DNA of 64,000 bases from Dehalococcoidia bacterium (lineage in GTDB: Bacteria; Chloroflexota; Dehalococcoidia; Bin125). Below are positions 48,096-57,196 of the stretch, one piece after another (position 1 is the first letter of the stretch; each line of letters begins with the position of its first letter). Location of the stretch: contig JAJEJC010000010.1 in NCBI GenBank assembly GCA_022828105.1, forward strand, positions 105,483 through 169,482, in the 5' to 3' direction. The notes under the pieces were generated by a model that saw only the letters and a program-made list of their open reading frames with translations, did no database searches and was not told the DNA's origin. A program made the position numbers and the translations under genes.

Positions 48096-49709
48096 ATGAC
48101 GAGCAAGCCGCTCCGCGAGATCGTCAGTTCAATCTCACTGTCTAGTGACAGTCGTCTGCCGGACATCGTCGTCGGCGATGTCACCCAGGATTCGCGCTCT
48201 GTCACACAGGGTGCGGTATTCGTCGCTCTCCCCGGATTCACCGTCGATGGCCACCAATACCTTGACGCGGCTATCGCCAACGGAGCGGTCGCGCTCATCG
48301 TCCAGACTGACCGCAGACAGCTCTGGCAGCCAGTCGCAGACGCGTATCCCGACATCGCCGTGGTCAGCGTCGAGGACACGCGGGCCGCCCTGCCTCAGAT
48401 CGCCGCCGCCTTCCACGATCATCCCGCCCGCAAACTCACCGTCGTCGGCGTCACCGGCACCGACGGCAAGTCGACCACGACCTACTTCATCCACGCGATG
48501 CTCTCCGCCGCCGGACACCCGACCGGCCTGCTCAACGGCGTCGAATTCCACATCGGCGGGGAATGGAGCCGCAACGGGACCGGCGAGACCACGCCCGAAG
48601 CCGACTTCATCCAGGCCAAACTCGCCGAGATGGTCGCCGCCGGCGACACCCACGCCGTCCTTGAGGTCAGTTCCCACGCACTGGATCTCCACCGCGTTGA
48701 CCAAATCAACGCTCGCGTCGCCGTATTCACCGGCCTCTCCGACGACCACCTCGACTTCCACGGCACCCGCGAGCAATACCTCGCCGCCAAGCTGAAGCTC
48801 TTCCAATCCCTCGATGACCATCAAGTCCCCTTCTCCTCCCGCGCAGCGGGGGCGGCTGATCATCCCATCTCCCCCCGCGAAGCGGGGGGAGATGTCGCGG
48901 AGCGACAGAGGGGGGCTCCCCGACGGGCCGCCGTCGTTCGAGCCGAAGACCCGCTGCGTGACACCATCGAGTCTGCCCACCAACAGCAGACGGTGATCGC
49001 AACCGCAACCCCCAACACCACCGCCGACGTCAGCATCCTCGCCTCGTCGCAGGACGCCCGAGGCTCCGACATCCGCGTCGTCACGCCCGCCGGCGCACTC
49101 GGCGCTCGGCTGCCCATACCCGGCGACTACAACCTCGGCAATGCCGCCCTCGCCGCCGGAGCCGCCTGGTCGCTCGGCGTCGGCCCGGTCGCGATGCAGG
49201 CAGCGATCAACGATCTTCGACCCGTGCCCGGACGCATGGAGTCCATTGACGTCGGACAACCACTCACGGTAATCGTCGACGCCGCCGCCACCGGCCCGGC
49301 GCTCGAACTCGCGCTGCAGACGCTCAAGCCCCGGGTCGAGGGCCGACTAATCCTTGTCTTCGGCGTCGCGGGCGAGCGCGACCCGATTCGCAAGTCGGCC
49401 ATGGCTGGCGCTGCGGCGACACACGCCGACCACACCGTGATCACCAACGAGAATCCACGCACTGAGGACCCCGTCGAGATGGTCGAAGAGATCGCGGCGC
49501 ACTTCGTCGAGGCGGGCGGCCGGTCGTTCGACCGAGAGCCCGACCGCCGCGAGGCGATCCGGCGCGGACTCGCAATCGCGCAGCCCGGCGATCTGGTCCT
49601 GATTGCCGGAAAAGGCGCGGAACCAACCATGATCTACGCCGATCGGGTCGAGTCGTGGGACGATCGGGAGGTTGCGCGGGCGCTCGTCGCCGAGTTGCTG
49701 TCGCGCTAG
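48096..49709 (+). CDS. murE: UDP-N-acetylmuramyl-tripeptide synthetase MurE with an in-frame repeat insertion
   Basis: Adds the third residue to UDP-MurNAc-dipeptide in peptidoglycan synthesis. The ATG at 48096 gives 537 residues, about 40 more than usual. P-loop GVTGTDGKSTT near 118-128, ETTPEAD, EVSSHALDLHR, LSDDHLDFHGTREQYLAAKLKLF with the carbamylated Lys, and AVVRAEDP are present. Between LFQSL and AVVRAED lie about 30 extra residues (244-275) read from twin-hairpin repeat DNA. The third-residue motif is NENPRTEDP where DNPR would mark meso-diaminopimelate, so the substrate is uncertain. No other mur gene is adjacent. Confidence 0.88.
   Translation: MTSKPLREIVSSISLSSDSRLPDIVVGDVTQDSRSVTQGAVFVALPGFTVDGHQYLDAAIANGAVALIVQTDRRQLWQPVADAYPDIAVVSVEDTRAALPQIAAAFHDHPARKLTVVGVTGTDGKSTTTYFIHAMLSAAGHPTGLLNGVEFHIGGEWSRNGTGETTPEADFIQAKLAEMVAAGDTHAVLEVSSHALDLHRVDQINARVAVFTGLSDDHLDFHGTREQYLAAKLKLFQSLDDHQVPFSSRAAGAADHPISPREAGGDVAERQRGAPRRAAVVRAEDPLRDTIESAHQQQTVIATATPNTTADVSILASSQDARGSDIRVVTPAGALGARLPIPGDYNLGNAALAAGAAWSLGVGPVAMQAAINDLRPVPGRMESIDVGQPLTVIVDAAATGPALELALQTLKPRVEGRLILVFGVAGERDPIRKSAMAGAAATHADHTVITNENPRTEDPVEMVEEIAAHFVEAGGRSFDREPDRREAIRRGLAIAQPGDLVLIAGKGAEPTMIYADRVESWDDREVARALVAELLSR
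48827..48921 (+). repeat. Twin-hairpin dispersed repeat, copies 6a (partial) and 6b (full), inside murE
   Basis: Copy 6a (48827-48854) is a partial first hairpin; copy 6b (48862-48921) is the cleanest copy: CATCTCCCCCCGC-GAA-GCGGGGGGAGATG, then GTCGC-GGA-GCGAC, AGA and GGGGGGC. Together they are 95 bases, contain no stop in the murE frame, and encode a Gly/Arg/Ala-rich segment (PISPREAGGDVAERQRGAP for 6b). Confidence 0.85.
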
Positions 49710-49781
49710 CCGGTCAGCCAATAGCCTGAGCGAATCGACCCCCCCGAACTGCCGGATTGCCGAACTGTCTGGAGCCGACCA

Positions 49782-51125
49782 ATGGACAACGCCCAGTACC
49801 GCGCCCTTGTCGAAGACGACCTCAATCACTGGGTCCACCCGCTCTTCCATCCCGACTTCCACCAGGAGCCGGTGATGTTCGAGCGCGGGGAGGGCGTCTA
49901 CATCTACGGCGCCGACGGCAGGCGCTACATCGACGGTCTGGCCGCGCTCTGGAACGTCGCCGTCGGTCATGGCCGCGAGGAGCTGGGCGAGGCGGCCAAA
50001 GAGCAGATGTCCAAGCTGGGCTTCTCCAACTCCTACGAGGGCTACACCAACGAACCTGCCATTCGTCTGGCCAAGAAAGTGATCGAACTCGCCTACGACA
50101 ACATGCAGGCGGTCTACTTCACCAACTCCGGCTCCGAGTCGAACGAGACCAACGTCAAGGCGGCCCGCTTCTACTGGATCCAGAAGGGCCGGCCCGAGAA
50201 GCAGAAGATCATCACCCGCGTCGAGGCCTATCACGGCAACACGGTTGCCATGACCGCCGCCACCGGAATGCAGGTCTTCAAGCCCCAGTTCGGCCGCCCG
50301 GTGCCGGACATCATCAACGCCGCCACGCCCGACGCGGTGCCAACCGGCGGGGGACGGATCGACCGCGGCAACCTGATGATCGACAACATCGTCGCCACGA
50401 TCGAGCAGGAGGGCCCCGACTCGGTCGCCGCCGTGATTGCTGAGCCCGTGCAGGGCGCCGGCGGCGTGTACCCGCCACCCGACGACTACTTCCCCCGCCT
50501 GCGCGAGGTCTGCGACCGCTACGAGGTCCTGCTCGTCGCCGACGAGGTGATCACCGGCTTCGGCCGCACCGGCAAGTGGTTCGCGCTCGAACACTTCGGC
50601 GTCGAGCCCGACATGATGTCGATCGCCAAGGCGATCACCTCCGGATACGTCCCGATGGGCGCCGCCGTGTGGTCGAACGAAGTCCACGAGACGATCACCG
50701 AGGGTCCGGGCAAGTTCATGCACGCCTACACCAACTCCGGCCACGCCACCGGCGCCGCCGTTGGACTGCGCAACCTGCAGATCTTCGAAGATGAGCACCT
50801 GGTCGAGAACGCGGCCGCACGAGGCGACCAGCTCCTCTCCGGCCTCCAACGCCTGACCGAGAATCCGCACATTGGCAATGTCCGCGGCCTCGGCTTCATG
50901 TGCGGCTTCGACATCCTCAAGGACCCCGAGACCGACGAAGCCTTCCCCGCTTCCGACGCGATGGGGGCCAAGCTGCTCCAGGCCTGCCAGCGCCGGGGCC
51001 TGATCAGCCGCGTCCGCAACGACGGGTACCTCCTGGCCCCGCCTCTGGTCGCGACCGAAGAGCAGGTCGACGAAATCCTGACGATCGTTGAGGACTCCGT
51101 CCGCGAAGTCACGGCCGCGATCTGA
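49782..51125 (+). CDS. Class III pyridoxal-phosphate aminotransferase
   Basis: Omega-amino acid/amine:pyruvate transaminase family. The 447-residue product has VYFTNSGSESNETNVKAAR, VEAYHGNTVAMTAATG (PLP ring stacking), AVIAEPVQGAGGVYPPP, VADEVITGFGRTGKWFA with the Asp that binds the pyridine nitrogen, and SIAKAITSGYVPMGA with the Schiff-base Lys. PGEMHAYTNSGH-type FMHAYTNSGHATG is also normal. The preceding GGAG lies seven bases before the ATG. Substrate cannot be told; beta-alanine or putrescine type is plausible. Confidence 0.92.
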   Translation: MDNAQYRALVEDDLNHWVHPLFHPDFHQEPVMFERGEGVYIYGADGRRYIDGLAALWNVAVGHGREELGEAAKEQMSKLGFSNSYEGYTNEPAIRLAKKVIELAYDNMQAVYFTNSGSESNETNVKAARFYWIQKGRPEKQKIITRVEAYHGNTVAMTAATGMQVFKPQFGRPVPDIINAATPDAVPTGGGRIDRGNLMIDNIVATIEQEGPDSVAAVIAEPVQGAGGVYPPPDDYFPRLREVCDRYEVLLVADEVITGFGRTGKWFALEHFGVEPDMMSIAKAITSGYVPMGAAVWSNEVHETITEGPGKFMHAYTNSGHATGAAVGLRNLQIFEDEHLVENAAARGDQLLSGLQRLTENPHIGNVRGLGFMCGFDILKDPETDEAFPASDAMGAKLLQACQRRGLISRVRNDGYLLAPPLVATEEQVDEILTIVEDSVREVTAAI

Positions 51126-51177
51126 CGCAACTCGGAGTGGCCCGCAGCCGCGCGCCAGACTTCCCTGGACAGCGGTC

Positions 51178-51777
51178 TCAACTGCTGGATTCACCCCGCC
51201 GGCGGCGTTCCTCGTCGATTGCCTGGATCAGATCGGTCGTAGCGGCATCTTGTTGTCCTTCGTGATTGACGATCACGACATCGAACCAGTGCGACTCCGC
51301 CATTTCCGCTTCCGCCTCGGCCAGACGGACCGCGATCTGTTGCTCCCCCTCGGCGCCGCGCGCACGGATTCGCCGCTCCAGCTCCGCCCGATCGGCAACG
51401 GTCAGGAACACCAACAGCGGTTGGTCGAGCCGTTCCCGCAGCGTTCTCGCGCCCTCGACGTCGGTGCGCAGGATCACGGTGCGGCCCTGCCCAAGGAGCT
51501 TGTCCACCGCGGCCCGCGGCACTCCGCTGCGGTGACCGTAGGAGACGACGTGCTCAAGGAATGCGTCTTCGGCGACCCAGCGATCGAACTGATCGTCGGT
51601 CAGGAAGACGTGGTGCTCGCCGTCGACCTCTCCGGGACGAGGCGCTCTCGTCTTCGCCGTCGCAACCTTGGCGAGTGACTCGTCGCGCGACAGCGCTGAG
51701 TTGATCACGGTGTCCTTGCCCGCGCCGGAAGGCCCGGAGATGATGACTACCAGCGGCGTGGGCTCAGACTCCGACAT
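51178..51777 (-). CDS. gmk: Guanylate kinase
   Basis: Phosphorylates GMP to GDP. The ATG at 51777 gives 199 residues, overlapping the aroA end by 14 bases. P-loop SGPSGAGKDTVI near residue 14, KTRAPRPGEVDGEHHVFL (GMP binding), EHVVSYGHRSGVPRAAV and RTDVEGARTLRE match the family. The usual G-x-x-Y-G of GMP-binding (YGTxR) is partly altered to YGHRSG. A longer frame from 52065 runs over aroA and is rejected. Last gene of the tyrA-aroA-gmk block. Confidence 0.93.
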   Translation of the reverse strand: MSESEPTPLVVIISGPSGAGKDTVINSALSRDESLAKVATAKTRAPRPGEVDGEHHVFLTDDQFDRWVAEDAFLEHVVSYGHRSGVPRAAVDKLLGQGRTVILRTDVEGARTLRERLDQPLLVFLTVADRAELERRIRARGAEGEQQIAVRLAEAEAEMAESHWFDVVIVNHEGQQDAATTDLIQAIDEERRRRGESSS

Positions 51778-53065
51778 GGCGCAATCGATCCAGGTCGCGC
51801 CAGAAACCGGGATACGAGATGTCAACGGCCTCGGCTCGCCGGATGGTGGTCGGTCCGGACTCGGGCGTTGAGGCCAGCGCGGCGACGGCGGCAGACATTG
51901 CGATGCGATGGTCGCCCTGCGAGTCGACTGACGCGCCGCGCAACTGCCCGCCCACGATCCGCATGCCGTCCGGCCACTCCTCGACCTCGACCCCCATCGA
52001 GCGGAGCAGCGCGGCAGTCGCCCCAATGCGATCCGACTCCTTGACCCGCAGCTCTGCCGCGTCACGAATTTCGGTCACGCCCTGTGCCTGCGCCGCAGCG
52101 ACGGCCAGGGTGGGGATTTCGTCCACGGCGCGCACAATCAGCTGATCGTCAAGCCGGACTCCATGTAGCTGTGCGCCGCTTACGTGGACATCGGCGACCG
52201 GCTCGCCCGAGACTTCGCGCGGGTTGCTCAACTCGATCCGCGCGCCCATTGCCTGCAGGGCGTCGATGACTCCGGTGCGCCTTGGATTGACGCCGATGTT
52301 GGGCAGACTGAGTTCAGAACCGGGAGTCATCGCCGCAGCGATCATCCAGTAGGACGCCGCGCTGATGTCGCCGGGCACCTCGACGTCCTGGGGTTGCAGC
52401 GGTGCGCCGGGATGCACGCGGATGGTCGCGCCGTCCACGTCGACCTGCGCGCCCATTGCGGCAAGCATGCGCTCCGTGTGATCGCGCGACGGACCGGGTT
52501 CGACGATCCGGCTCGGCTCGTCGGCGCGCAGCGCCGCAAACAGGATGCAGCTCTTGACCTGAGCGCTGGCGACCGGCAACTCGCCATCGAATCCGCGCAG
52601 CGTCACGGCGCTGCCATCGACCCAGAATGGCGCGGTTGCAGCAGCGTCGACCCGCACGCCCATCTGCGCCAACGGATCGAGCACCCGACGCATCGGGCGC
52701 GAACGCAGGGATTCGTCGCCGTCGAACCGGCTGCGGAAGGGCAAGCCGGCAGCCACTCCGCTGAGCAAACGGATCGAGGTGCCGCTGTTGCCGCAGTCGA
52801 GCACCCGCTCGGAGGGACGGAAGCCGTCCTGTCCCGGACTGCGGACCACGATGCGGTCGTCCGACTGCTCGAACTCGACTCCCCATTGCTGCAGACAGGC
52901 CATGGTCGAGCGGCAGTCGGCGCTGTCGAGCAGCCCGCTGACTTCCGCCTCGCCCGCTGCCAGGGAGTTGCAGATCAGGGCCCGGTGCGAGATGGATTTG
53001 TCGCCGGGCACTCGCAGCGTGCCGCGAAGCGGGCCGCCGGGCTGGACAACGAATTCGTCGGTCAT
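51764..53065 (-). CDS. aroA: 3-phosphoshikimate 1-carboxyvinyltransferase (EPSP synthase)
   Basis: Sixth step of the shikimate pathway. The 433-residue product has GDKSISHRALICNSLA with the phosphate-binding Lys, LDCGNSGTSIRLLSG, PMRRVLDPLAQMG, GPSRDHTERMLAAMG, and the C-terminal ELRVKESDRI and GDHRIAMSAAVAAL motifs. In the GNSGTSIRLL site the usual Pro of E. coli-type enzymes is Leu, as in class II-like enzymes. It lies three bases from tyrA and overlaps gmk. Confidence 0.95.
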   Translation of the reverse strand: MTDEFVVQPGGPLRGTLRVPGDKSISHRALICNSLAAGEAEVSGLLDSADCRSTMACLQQWGVEFEQSDDRIVVRSPGQDGFRPSERVLDCGNSGTSIRLLSGVAAGLPFRSRFDGDESLRSRPMRRVLDPLAQMGVRVDAAATAPFWVDGSAVTLRGFDGELPVASAQVKSCILFAALRADEPSRIVEPGPSRDHTERMLAAMGAQVDVDGATIRVHPGAPLQPQDVEVPGDISAASYWMIAAAMTPGSELSLPNIGVNPRRTGVIDALQAMGARIELSNPREVSGEPVADVHVSGAQLHGVRLDDQLIVRAVDEIPTLAVAAAQAQGVTEIRDAAELRVKESDRIGATAALLRSMGVEVEEWPDGMRIVGGQLRGASVDSQGDHRIAMSAAVAALASTPESGPTTIRRAEAVDISYPGFWRDLDRLRHVGV

Positions 53066-53068
53066 CGA

Positions 53069-54097
53069 TCAGCCGCGCCTCCAGCGCCCGCGGCGCGCCT
53101 CGTGCTCCTTCTCGCGCTCCTCGCTGCGCTTCGTCATCTGTCGCACGCGGTCGTAGAGCCGCGGGCTGACCAGCAGCGAGGCCATCTGCGCGGTCGCGTC
53201 GGGGATCTCCGGCGTCGAGCCGGCGTCGGGATCCATGTCGTCGCCGCCGAGGAATCGGGCATGGTTGATCTGGGCGGTGGAGAACTCGCGGAACACGTCC
53301 TCCTCGGCTTCGTCGAGCAGATTGCGCATCCGGTCGAGTTCGAGCACCAGCCGATCGATCCAGTGCTTGACCTGCTCGCGATTGGTGACCGCGATCTCCG
53401 TGGTCAGGCTCGGATCGCCGGAGTTGTAGGCGGTCATCGCGCGGAACGTTTCGCCCGCGGCGCGGCCGAAGTCCGGCCAACCGTCGGAGCCGCGCAGCAT
53501 CGTGAACAGGGCCGAGGACACGACCAGCGGCAGGTGCGAGACGCCGGCCATCACGTAGTCGTGCTCGGCCGCATCGAGGAAGTGCGGCGTCGCGCCGAGC
53601 TCCCGGACCATGCCGAGGACGGATCTCACGGCCGACTCGGAGGCGGTCGAGGAGGGACTGAGGAACCAGCGCTTGCCTCGGAACAGCTCGGGGCTGGCGT
53701 TGTCAATCCCGAATGCCGAGGCGTCGCCCGCCATCGGATGCCCGCCGACAAAGGAGACGCCTGCCGGCAGGTGCTGCTGCGCCCAGGTACCGATCTGGAC
53801 CTTGGAAGCCGCGGTGTCGGTCACGACCGCGCCGCGGCCGAGATGCGGAGCGATCTCCTCCATCAGCTCCGCCGTCGCCGCCGGCGGGGTCGCGATCACG
53901 ACCAGGCCCGCGCCGTCGATCGCCTCGCGTGGCGATGAGTACACGTTGTCAACGGCGTCCTGCTTGCCGGCCGCATTGCGGGCCGCGCGCCAGTCGTCGA
54001 AGCCAACGACCTCGGTGTCCTTCAGCTTCGCGGTACGCAGTCCCATGCCGATCGAGCCGCCGATGTAGCCCAATCCAAGTATCGCAATCCGAGCCAC
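53069..54097 (-). CDS. tyrA: Prephenate/arogenate dehydrogenase
   Basis: NAD(P)-dependent oxidative decarboxylation towards tyrosine. The 342-residue product has the Rossmann motif ILGLGYIGGSIGMGLR, VVIATPPAATAELM, VTDTAASKVQIGTW and the substrate His in GGHPMAGDASAFG, then the dimerisation helices with AAEHDYVMAGVSHLPLV. An ACT domain is absent. The C-terminal 25 residues are very basic ([20 protein letters not shown]). GTG start with a perfect AGGAGG five bases upstream. First gene of tyrA-aroA-gmk. Confidence 0.93.
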   Translation of the reverse strand: MARIAILGLGYIGGSIGMGLRTAKLKDTEVVGFDDWRAARNAAGKQDAVDNVYSSPREAIDGAGLVVIATPPAATAELMEEIAPHLGRGAVVTDTAASKVQIGTWAQQHLPAGVSFVGGHPMAGDASAFGIDNASPELFRGKRWFLSPSSTASESAVRSVLGMVRELGATPHFLDAAEHDYVMAGVSHLPLVVSSALFTMLRGSDGWPDFGRAAGETFRAMTAYNSGDPSLTTEIAVTNREQVKHWIDRLVLELDRMRNLLDEAEEDVFREFSTAQINHARFLGGDDMDPDAGSTPEIPDATAQMASLLVSPRLYDRVRQMTKRSEEREKEHEARRGRWRRG

Positions 54098-54188
54098 GTC
54101 GGCCTCCTGTACTCGCCGATCTCGCAGACGCGCTGCGCCTGTCGCTCACGATATCGCAGCAGCGCTCGGCGAAAGGGGAGCGAGGACC

Positions 54189-55616
54189 GTGATAGAGTCG
54201 GAACGCGTGGCAGCGCGAGGCTCTGGCGGGGCCGACGGGGCGATGACGAGAGTGGATGGAGCCGGGCATTGGCGCGGCCGCCGGCGCGCGCGCTGGGCGC
54301 AGATCGGCGCCTCCGCGCTGTTCGTAGTCTTCGCATTGGGCCTGCTGGCGGTGCTGCGTCCCGCCGGCGCGGTCGCCGCGTCGTCCAGTTGCCCGTTCGG
54401 CGGCGGCCCGCCATTCACCGTGAAGGCGTTCGAGGCAGACGAACCTCGGCGGACTTACCTGGAGACGCTCAGCCTCGCTGCGGTCAACCAGCTCGTTCCC
54501 GACGATCCAGACTTCCAACGGCCGTCGCTGAAGGTTGGCGCAGCTCGGACGGCGGACGCTTCGGCGGCCATTCCTGATCAGCTTCTGTACGCCATCGCCT
54601 GGGTTGAGAGCAAGATCGCGCAGGCCGAGTACGAGGTCGATTGGGGCGCAATCGGCGACGTGAAGACATCACCTGACTGCGGTTACGGGATCATGCAGAT
54701 TACGAGCACGATCGACAACGACGGCGGACTGCCGTCACGCTACGAAGCGCTGGTCGCGACTCACTTCGCCTACAACATCGCGGCCGGCGCGAGAATCCTG
54801 GCCGAGAAGTGGAACGAGGACTACTTCCCGGTCGTGGGCGACAGCGATCCCGCCTTCATCGAGTCGTGGTACTTCGCGCTCTGGGCCTACAACGGCTGGG
54901 CCTGGGTTAACCATCCCGGCAACCCGATGTACAGCGCCGGGCGGGGAACGTACGACTGCGACGAAGACACCAGTGACTACTGGGATTACCCATACCAGGA
55001 GCGCGTGCTGGGCTGCGTCATCAATCCGCCGATCCTCGGCGGAGGGCGGTTGTGGGAACCGCTTCAGGTGATGCCGCCCAACATCCCGGCGATGACCGCG
55101 CCGGGCGGCGCGCTCGATCCCGATCTGTTCTGGCAGTCGCTCGACCAGGTGCGGCAGCGGATGAGCATGTCCCTGCCTTCGGGCGCGGTTCCTGCGGCGT
55201 CCGGCAACGGCGCGCTGCCGGATCGCGAGGCGCTGCTTGGAGTGCCGCAGCCCAGTGACCTGGATAGTGAGCTTGAACTGTCGTCGAGCGAGCTCTCGAC
55301 GCGCGGCGCGCAGTTGCGAATAGCAAACGAGGGCAGCGGGTTGCTGGCCTGGCGAGTGCTGGACTTGCCTAGCTGGCTGGAGGTCAACGTCCAGGCAGGC
55401 GTCGCGCGGGGAAGCGGCTACAACTTCGCAAGCGGGCAGGGGGAGTCGGTGATCTCGATCATGGCCGCCGCCGACGGCGTGCCCGAGGGCTCGCATCGAG
55501 GCCGGATCGAGCTGGAGTTCCACTATCCCGACCGGCCACCGGAGACCCGCACGGTCGCCATATCATTGGACAAGCGAGGCGCTGCCTTCTACGAGGCGGG
55601 CCGTCCGCAAAGCTGA
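54189..55616 (+). CDS. Secreted lytic transglycosylase-like protein with a C-terminal BACON/Ig-like domain
   Basis: The GTG at 54189 follows GGGGAG; an ATG at 54243 is also possible. The 475-residue product has a basic start and one TM/signal segment (IGASALFVVFALGLLAVLRPAGAVA, about 39-63). The SLT-type domain follows: AIAWVESKIA with catalytic Glu140, CGYGIMQITST, and a long WYFALWAYNGWAW helix. It presumably cuts peptidoglycan outside the cell. Residues about 360-470 look like an Ig/BACON-type domain (LPSWLEV...). The stop is one base from tRNA-Arg. Confidence 0.78.
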   Translation: MIESERVAARGSGGADGAMTRVDGAGHWRGRRRARWAQIGASALFVVFALGLLAVLRPAGAVAASSSCPFGGGPPFTVKAFEADEPRRTYLETLSLAAVNQLVPDDPDFQRPSLKVGAARTADASAAIPDQLLYAIAWVESKIAQAEYEVDWGAIGDVKTSPDCGYGIMQITSTIDNDGGLPSRYEALVATHFAYNIAAGARILAEKWNEDYFPVVGDSDPAFIESWYFALWAYNGWAWVNHPGNPMYSAGRGTYDCDEDTSDYWDYPYQERVLGCVINPPILGGGRLWEPLQVMPPNIPAMTAPGGALDPDLFWQSLDQVRQRMSMSLPSGAVPAASGNGALPDREALLGVPQPSDLDSELELSSSELSTRGAQLRIANEGSGLLAWRVLDLPSWLEVNVQAGVARGSGYNFASGQGESVISIMAAADGVPEGSHRGRIELEFHYPDRPPETRTVAISLDKRGAAFYEAGRPQS

Positions 55617-55617
55617 C

Positions 55618-55691
55618 CCCCCGTAGCTCAACCGGACAGAGCGACGGACTTCTAATCCGTAGGCTGGAGGTTCGAGTCCTCCCGGGGGGGC
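55618..55691 (+). tRNA. tRNA-Arg, anticodon UCU
   Basis: Complete cloverleaf of 74 bases: acceptor CCCCCCG with CGGGGGG, D arm GCTC/GAGC, anticodon arm ACGGA-CTTCTAA-TCCGT with anticodon TCT (55652-55654), T arm GGAGG-TTCGAGT-CCTCC, discriminator G. The 3' CCA is not encoded. It starts one base after the stop of the preceding gene and marks the boundary to the accessory region. Confidence 0.95.
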
Positions 55692-56185
55692 CGTCGTGTA
55701 CCGAACTGCGAACTTTCGTTTGGGAGATGGAACTGCCATAGCGAAACACCCTTCGTGCGTTCCCAATCCTCGACAAATCGCAAGAGGTGCGTCCCTTCTC
55801 CAGCGAGAGGCTGTGCGACGAGCTTCCTTTTGGGAGCGATGCGGAGACATGCGCCACAGTGGTTCTCTAGTCAACATACGCGCGTGCGAACCGAAGCGGC
55901 TCCCGCATCAATGATTCGTCCTCTGCAGCCGATGTCAGGGCCGACTACGGAGATGGCTGCGACATCCCCTGAGGCGGACAGCTGGCTCGGCCGTGTGGCA
56001 GGTCGCGACTTCACCGACGCCGCCGTGCGGCTAGCAAGTGGAGATTCGACTCCGCTCGTTGCCGAGATCCACCCTGCTGAGTTCGCTTCGCCGCAGGGAG
56101 GTCACTTGGCTTGAACCGCCTCGGGATGGAATCGCGTGGCGCTGTGATACCATCGCTGTCCGCAAGTTGGATGAAGGTTGGCTGG
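55692..56185. other. Gene-poor stretch between tRNA-Arg and the accessory cluster
   Basis: About 490 bases without a supportable gene. Frames here are short, in several directions, with poor start contexts; one minus frame is only the tRNA antisense. The composition looks more mixed and less G+C-rich than the core genes. It probably holds the promoter of the following two-gene cluster, possibly remnants of an older insertion. Confidence 0.45.
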
Positions 56186-57196
56186 ATGCAAGCAAGGCTG
56201 ATGCGCATCGGGGTCCGACAAGCGGGCGCATTCCTGCTGATCGCGGCGATTGTAGCCGTGTCCGTCGTCGTCATCGGGCGCGAACTCGGTGTTGGCAGGG
56301 AGGCGGCGGCGGTGCGGGAGGTTGCGAGTGGAGAGCCTGCGGCGCAACCCGTCGACAGCCAACCACCGGAGTCTGACCCTGCTGCTGGACCTCAGGAATC
56401 TGAACCTGAGCAGTCAATCCGGAAGCTGGAGCTGGCGTTGGGCGCCGCTCCCTATTGCGAAACCGGCGGAGGTGTGGGTTTCTCTGGATCGGTGTTCGAG
56501 TACGACGACGACGGCAACCCGGTAGGCCGCACGAATGTGGATCTCGGCTACGGCCGGATCGCAGAGACGGACGTTCGTTGGACCGTTACAGGCGGCACTG
56601 CGCCGTACCGATTGACGATCGATAACGAACGTAGGGACGGCCGCGGTCCCTATGAGGGTGCATTTGGCATCGCCTCAGTCAGTTGCGCTCCCAATCCGGG
56701 CCAGGTCTTCTACGACGACTACGAGGAACAGCGGCGTTACCGTGAAGACCCGATGATTGATTCTGGTCCGAAGACGATTCGTGCCGTTGTCACCGACGCC
56801 GCCGGTGCGACCGCGACTGCGTCAATCGACATCTACGTGATTCTTCAAGCGTCGGACTCAGACACGCCGCTGACTGCGGGCGAAACGTACCGGCTCAATG
56901 GCACCCTGTTCACGATTCCCGACGGTGTCGAAGCGAGAATCGGTGGATACGAGGAGTCCCATGGGGGCGAGACCACCTTCGACATCGTCTTCTATCGTGA
57001 CGGCCATAAGGGCATCGCCAGCTTCGGGGTCAACAGCGGAACTCAGATCGGCAATCGCTCAATCGGACGGCTCTCCAGCGCGACCGCCGCCATCAGCGGG
57101 CAGGCCGAACAAGATGCCCCAGAGGCCTCCTTAGACTCGCTCTTCGACGAGCTGGTTGACTCAGTCGGTCAACCACCGGCCGTGGGCGCTCCCTAG
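56186..57196 (+). CDS. Membrane-anchored Ig-like surface protein, unknown function
   Basis: The ATG at 56186 (336 residues) follows GAAGG by eight bases; TTG 56111 and ATG 56126, 56171 and 56201 are alternatives. One TM/signal segment (AGAFLLIAAIVAVSVVVIG) is followed by a polar low-complexity linker (EPAAQPVDSQPPESDPAAG) and an extracellular part. Here CETGGGV, RWTVTGGTAPYRLTID and SVSC match, with a roughly 40-residue insertion, the Cys module repeated in the giant protein downstream. The second half (GEIYRLN-like TAGETYRLNGTLFTIPDGVE) is unknown. Its stop abuts the next ATG without a gap, so the two are co-expressed. Confidence 0.7.
   Translation: MQARLMRIGVRQAGAFLLIAAIVAVSVVVIGRELGVGREAAAVREVASGEPAAQPVDSQPPESDPAAGPQESEPEQSIRKLELALGAAPYCETGGGVGFSGSVFEYDDDGNPVGRTNVDLGYGRIAETDVRWTVTGGTAPYRLTIDNERRDGRGPYEGAFGIASVSCAPNPGQVFYDDYEEQRRYREDPMIDSGPKTIRAVVTDAAGATATASIDIYVILQASDSDTPLTAGETYRLNGTLFTIPDGVEARIGGYEESHGGETTFDIVFYRDGHKGIASFGVNSGTQIGNRSIGRLSSATAAISGQAEQDAPEASLDSLFDELVDSVGQPPAVGAP

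Noticed and set aside
49347..51194. 615-codon minus frame across murE and the aminotransferase
   Set aside because: It is antisense to two well-supported genes and has no recognisable motif.
55563..55877. 104-codon minus frame containing a GGLEPPAYG-like string
   Set aside because: The string is the antisense of tRNA-Arg, a well-known source of false genes.
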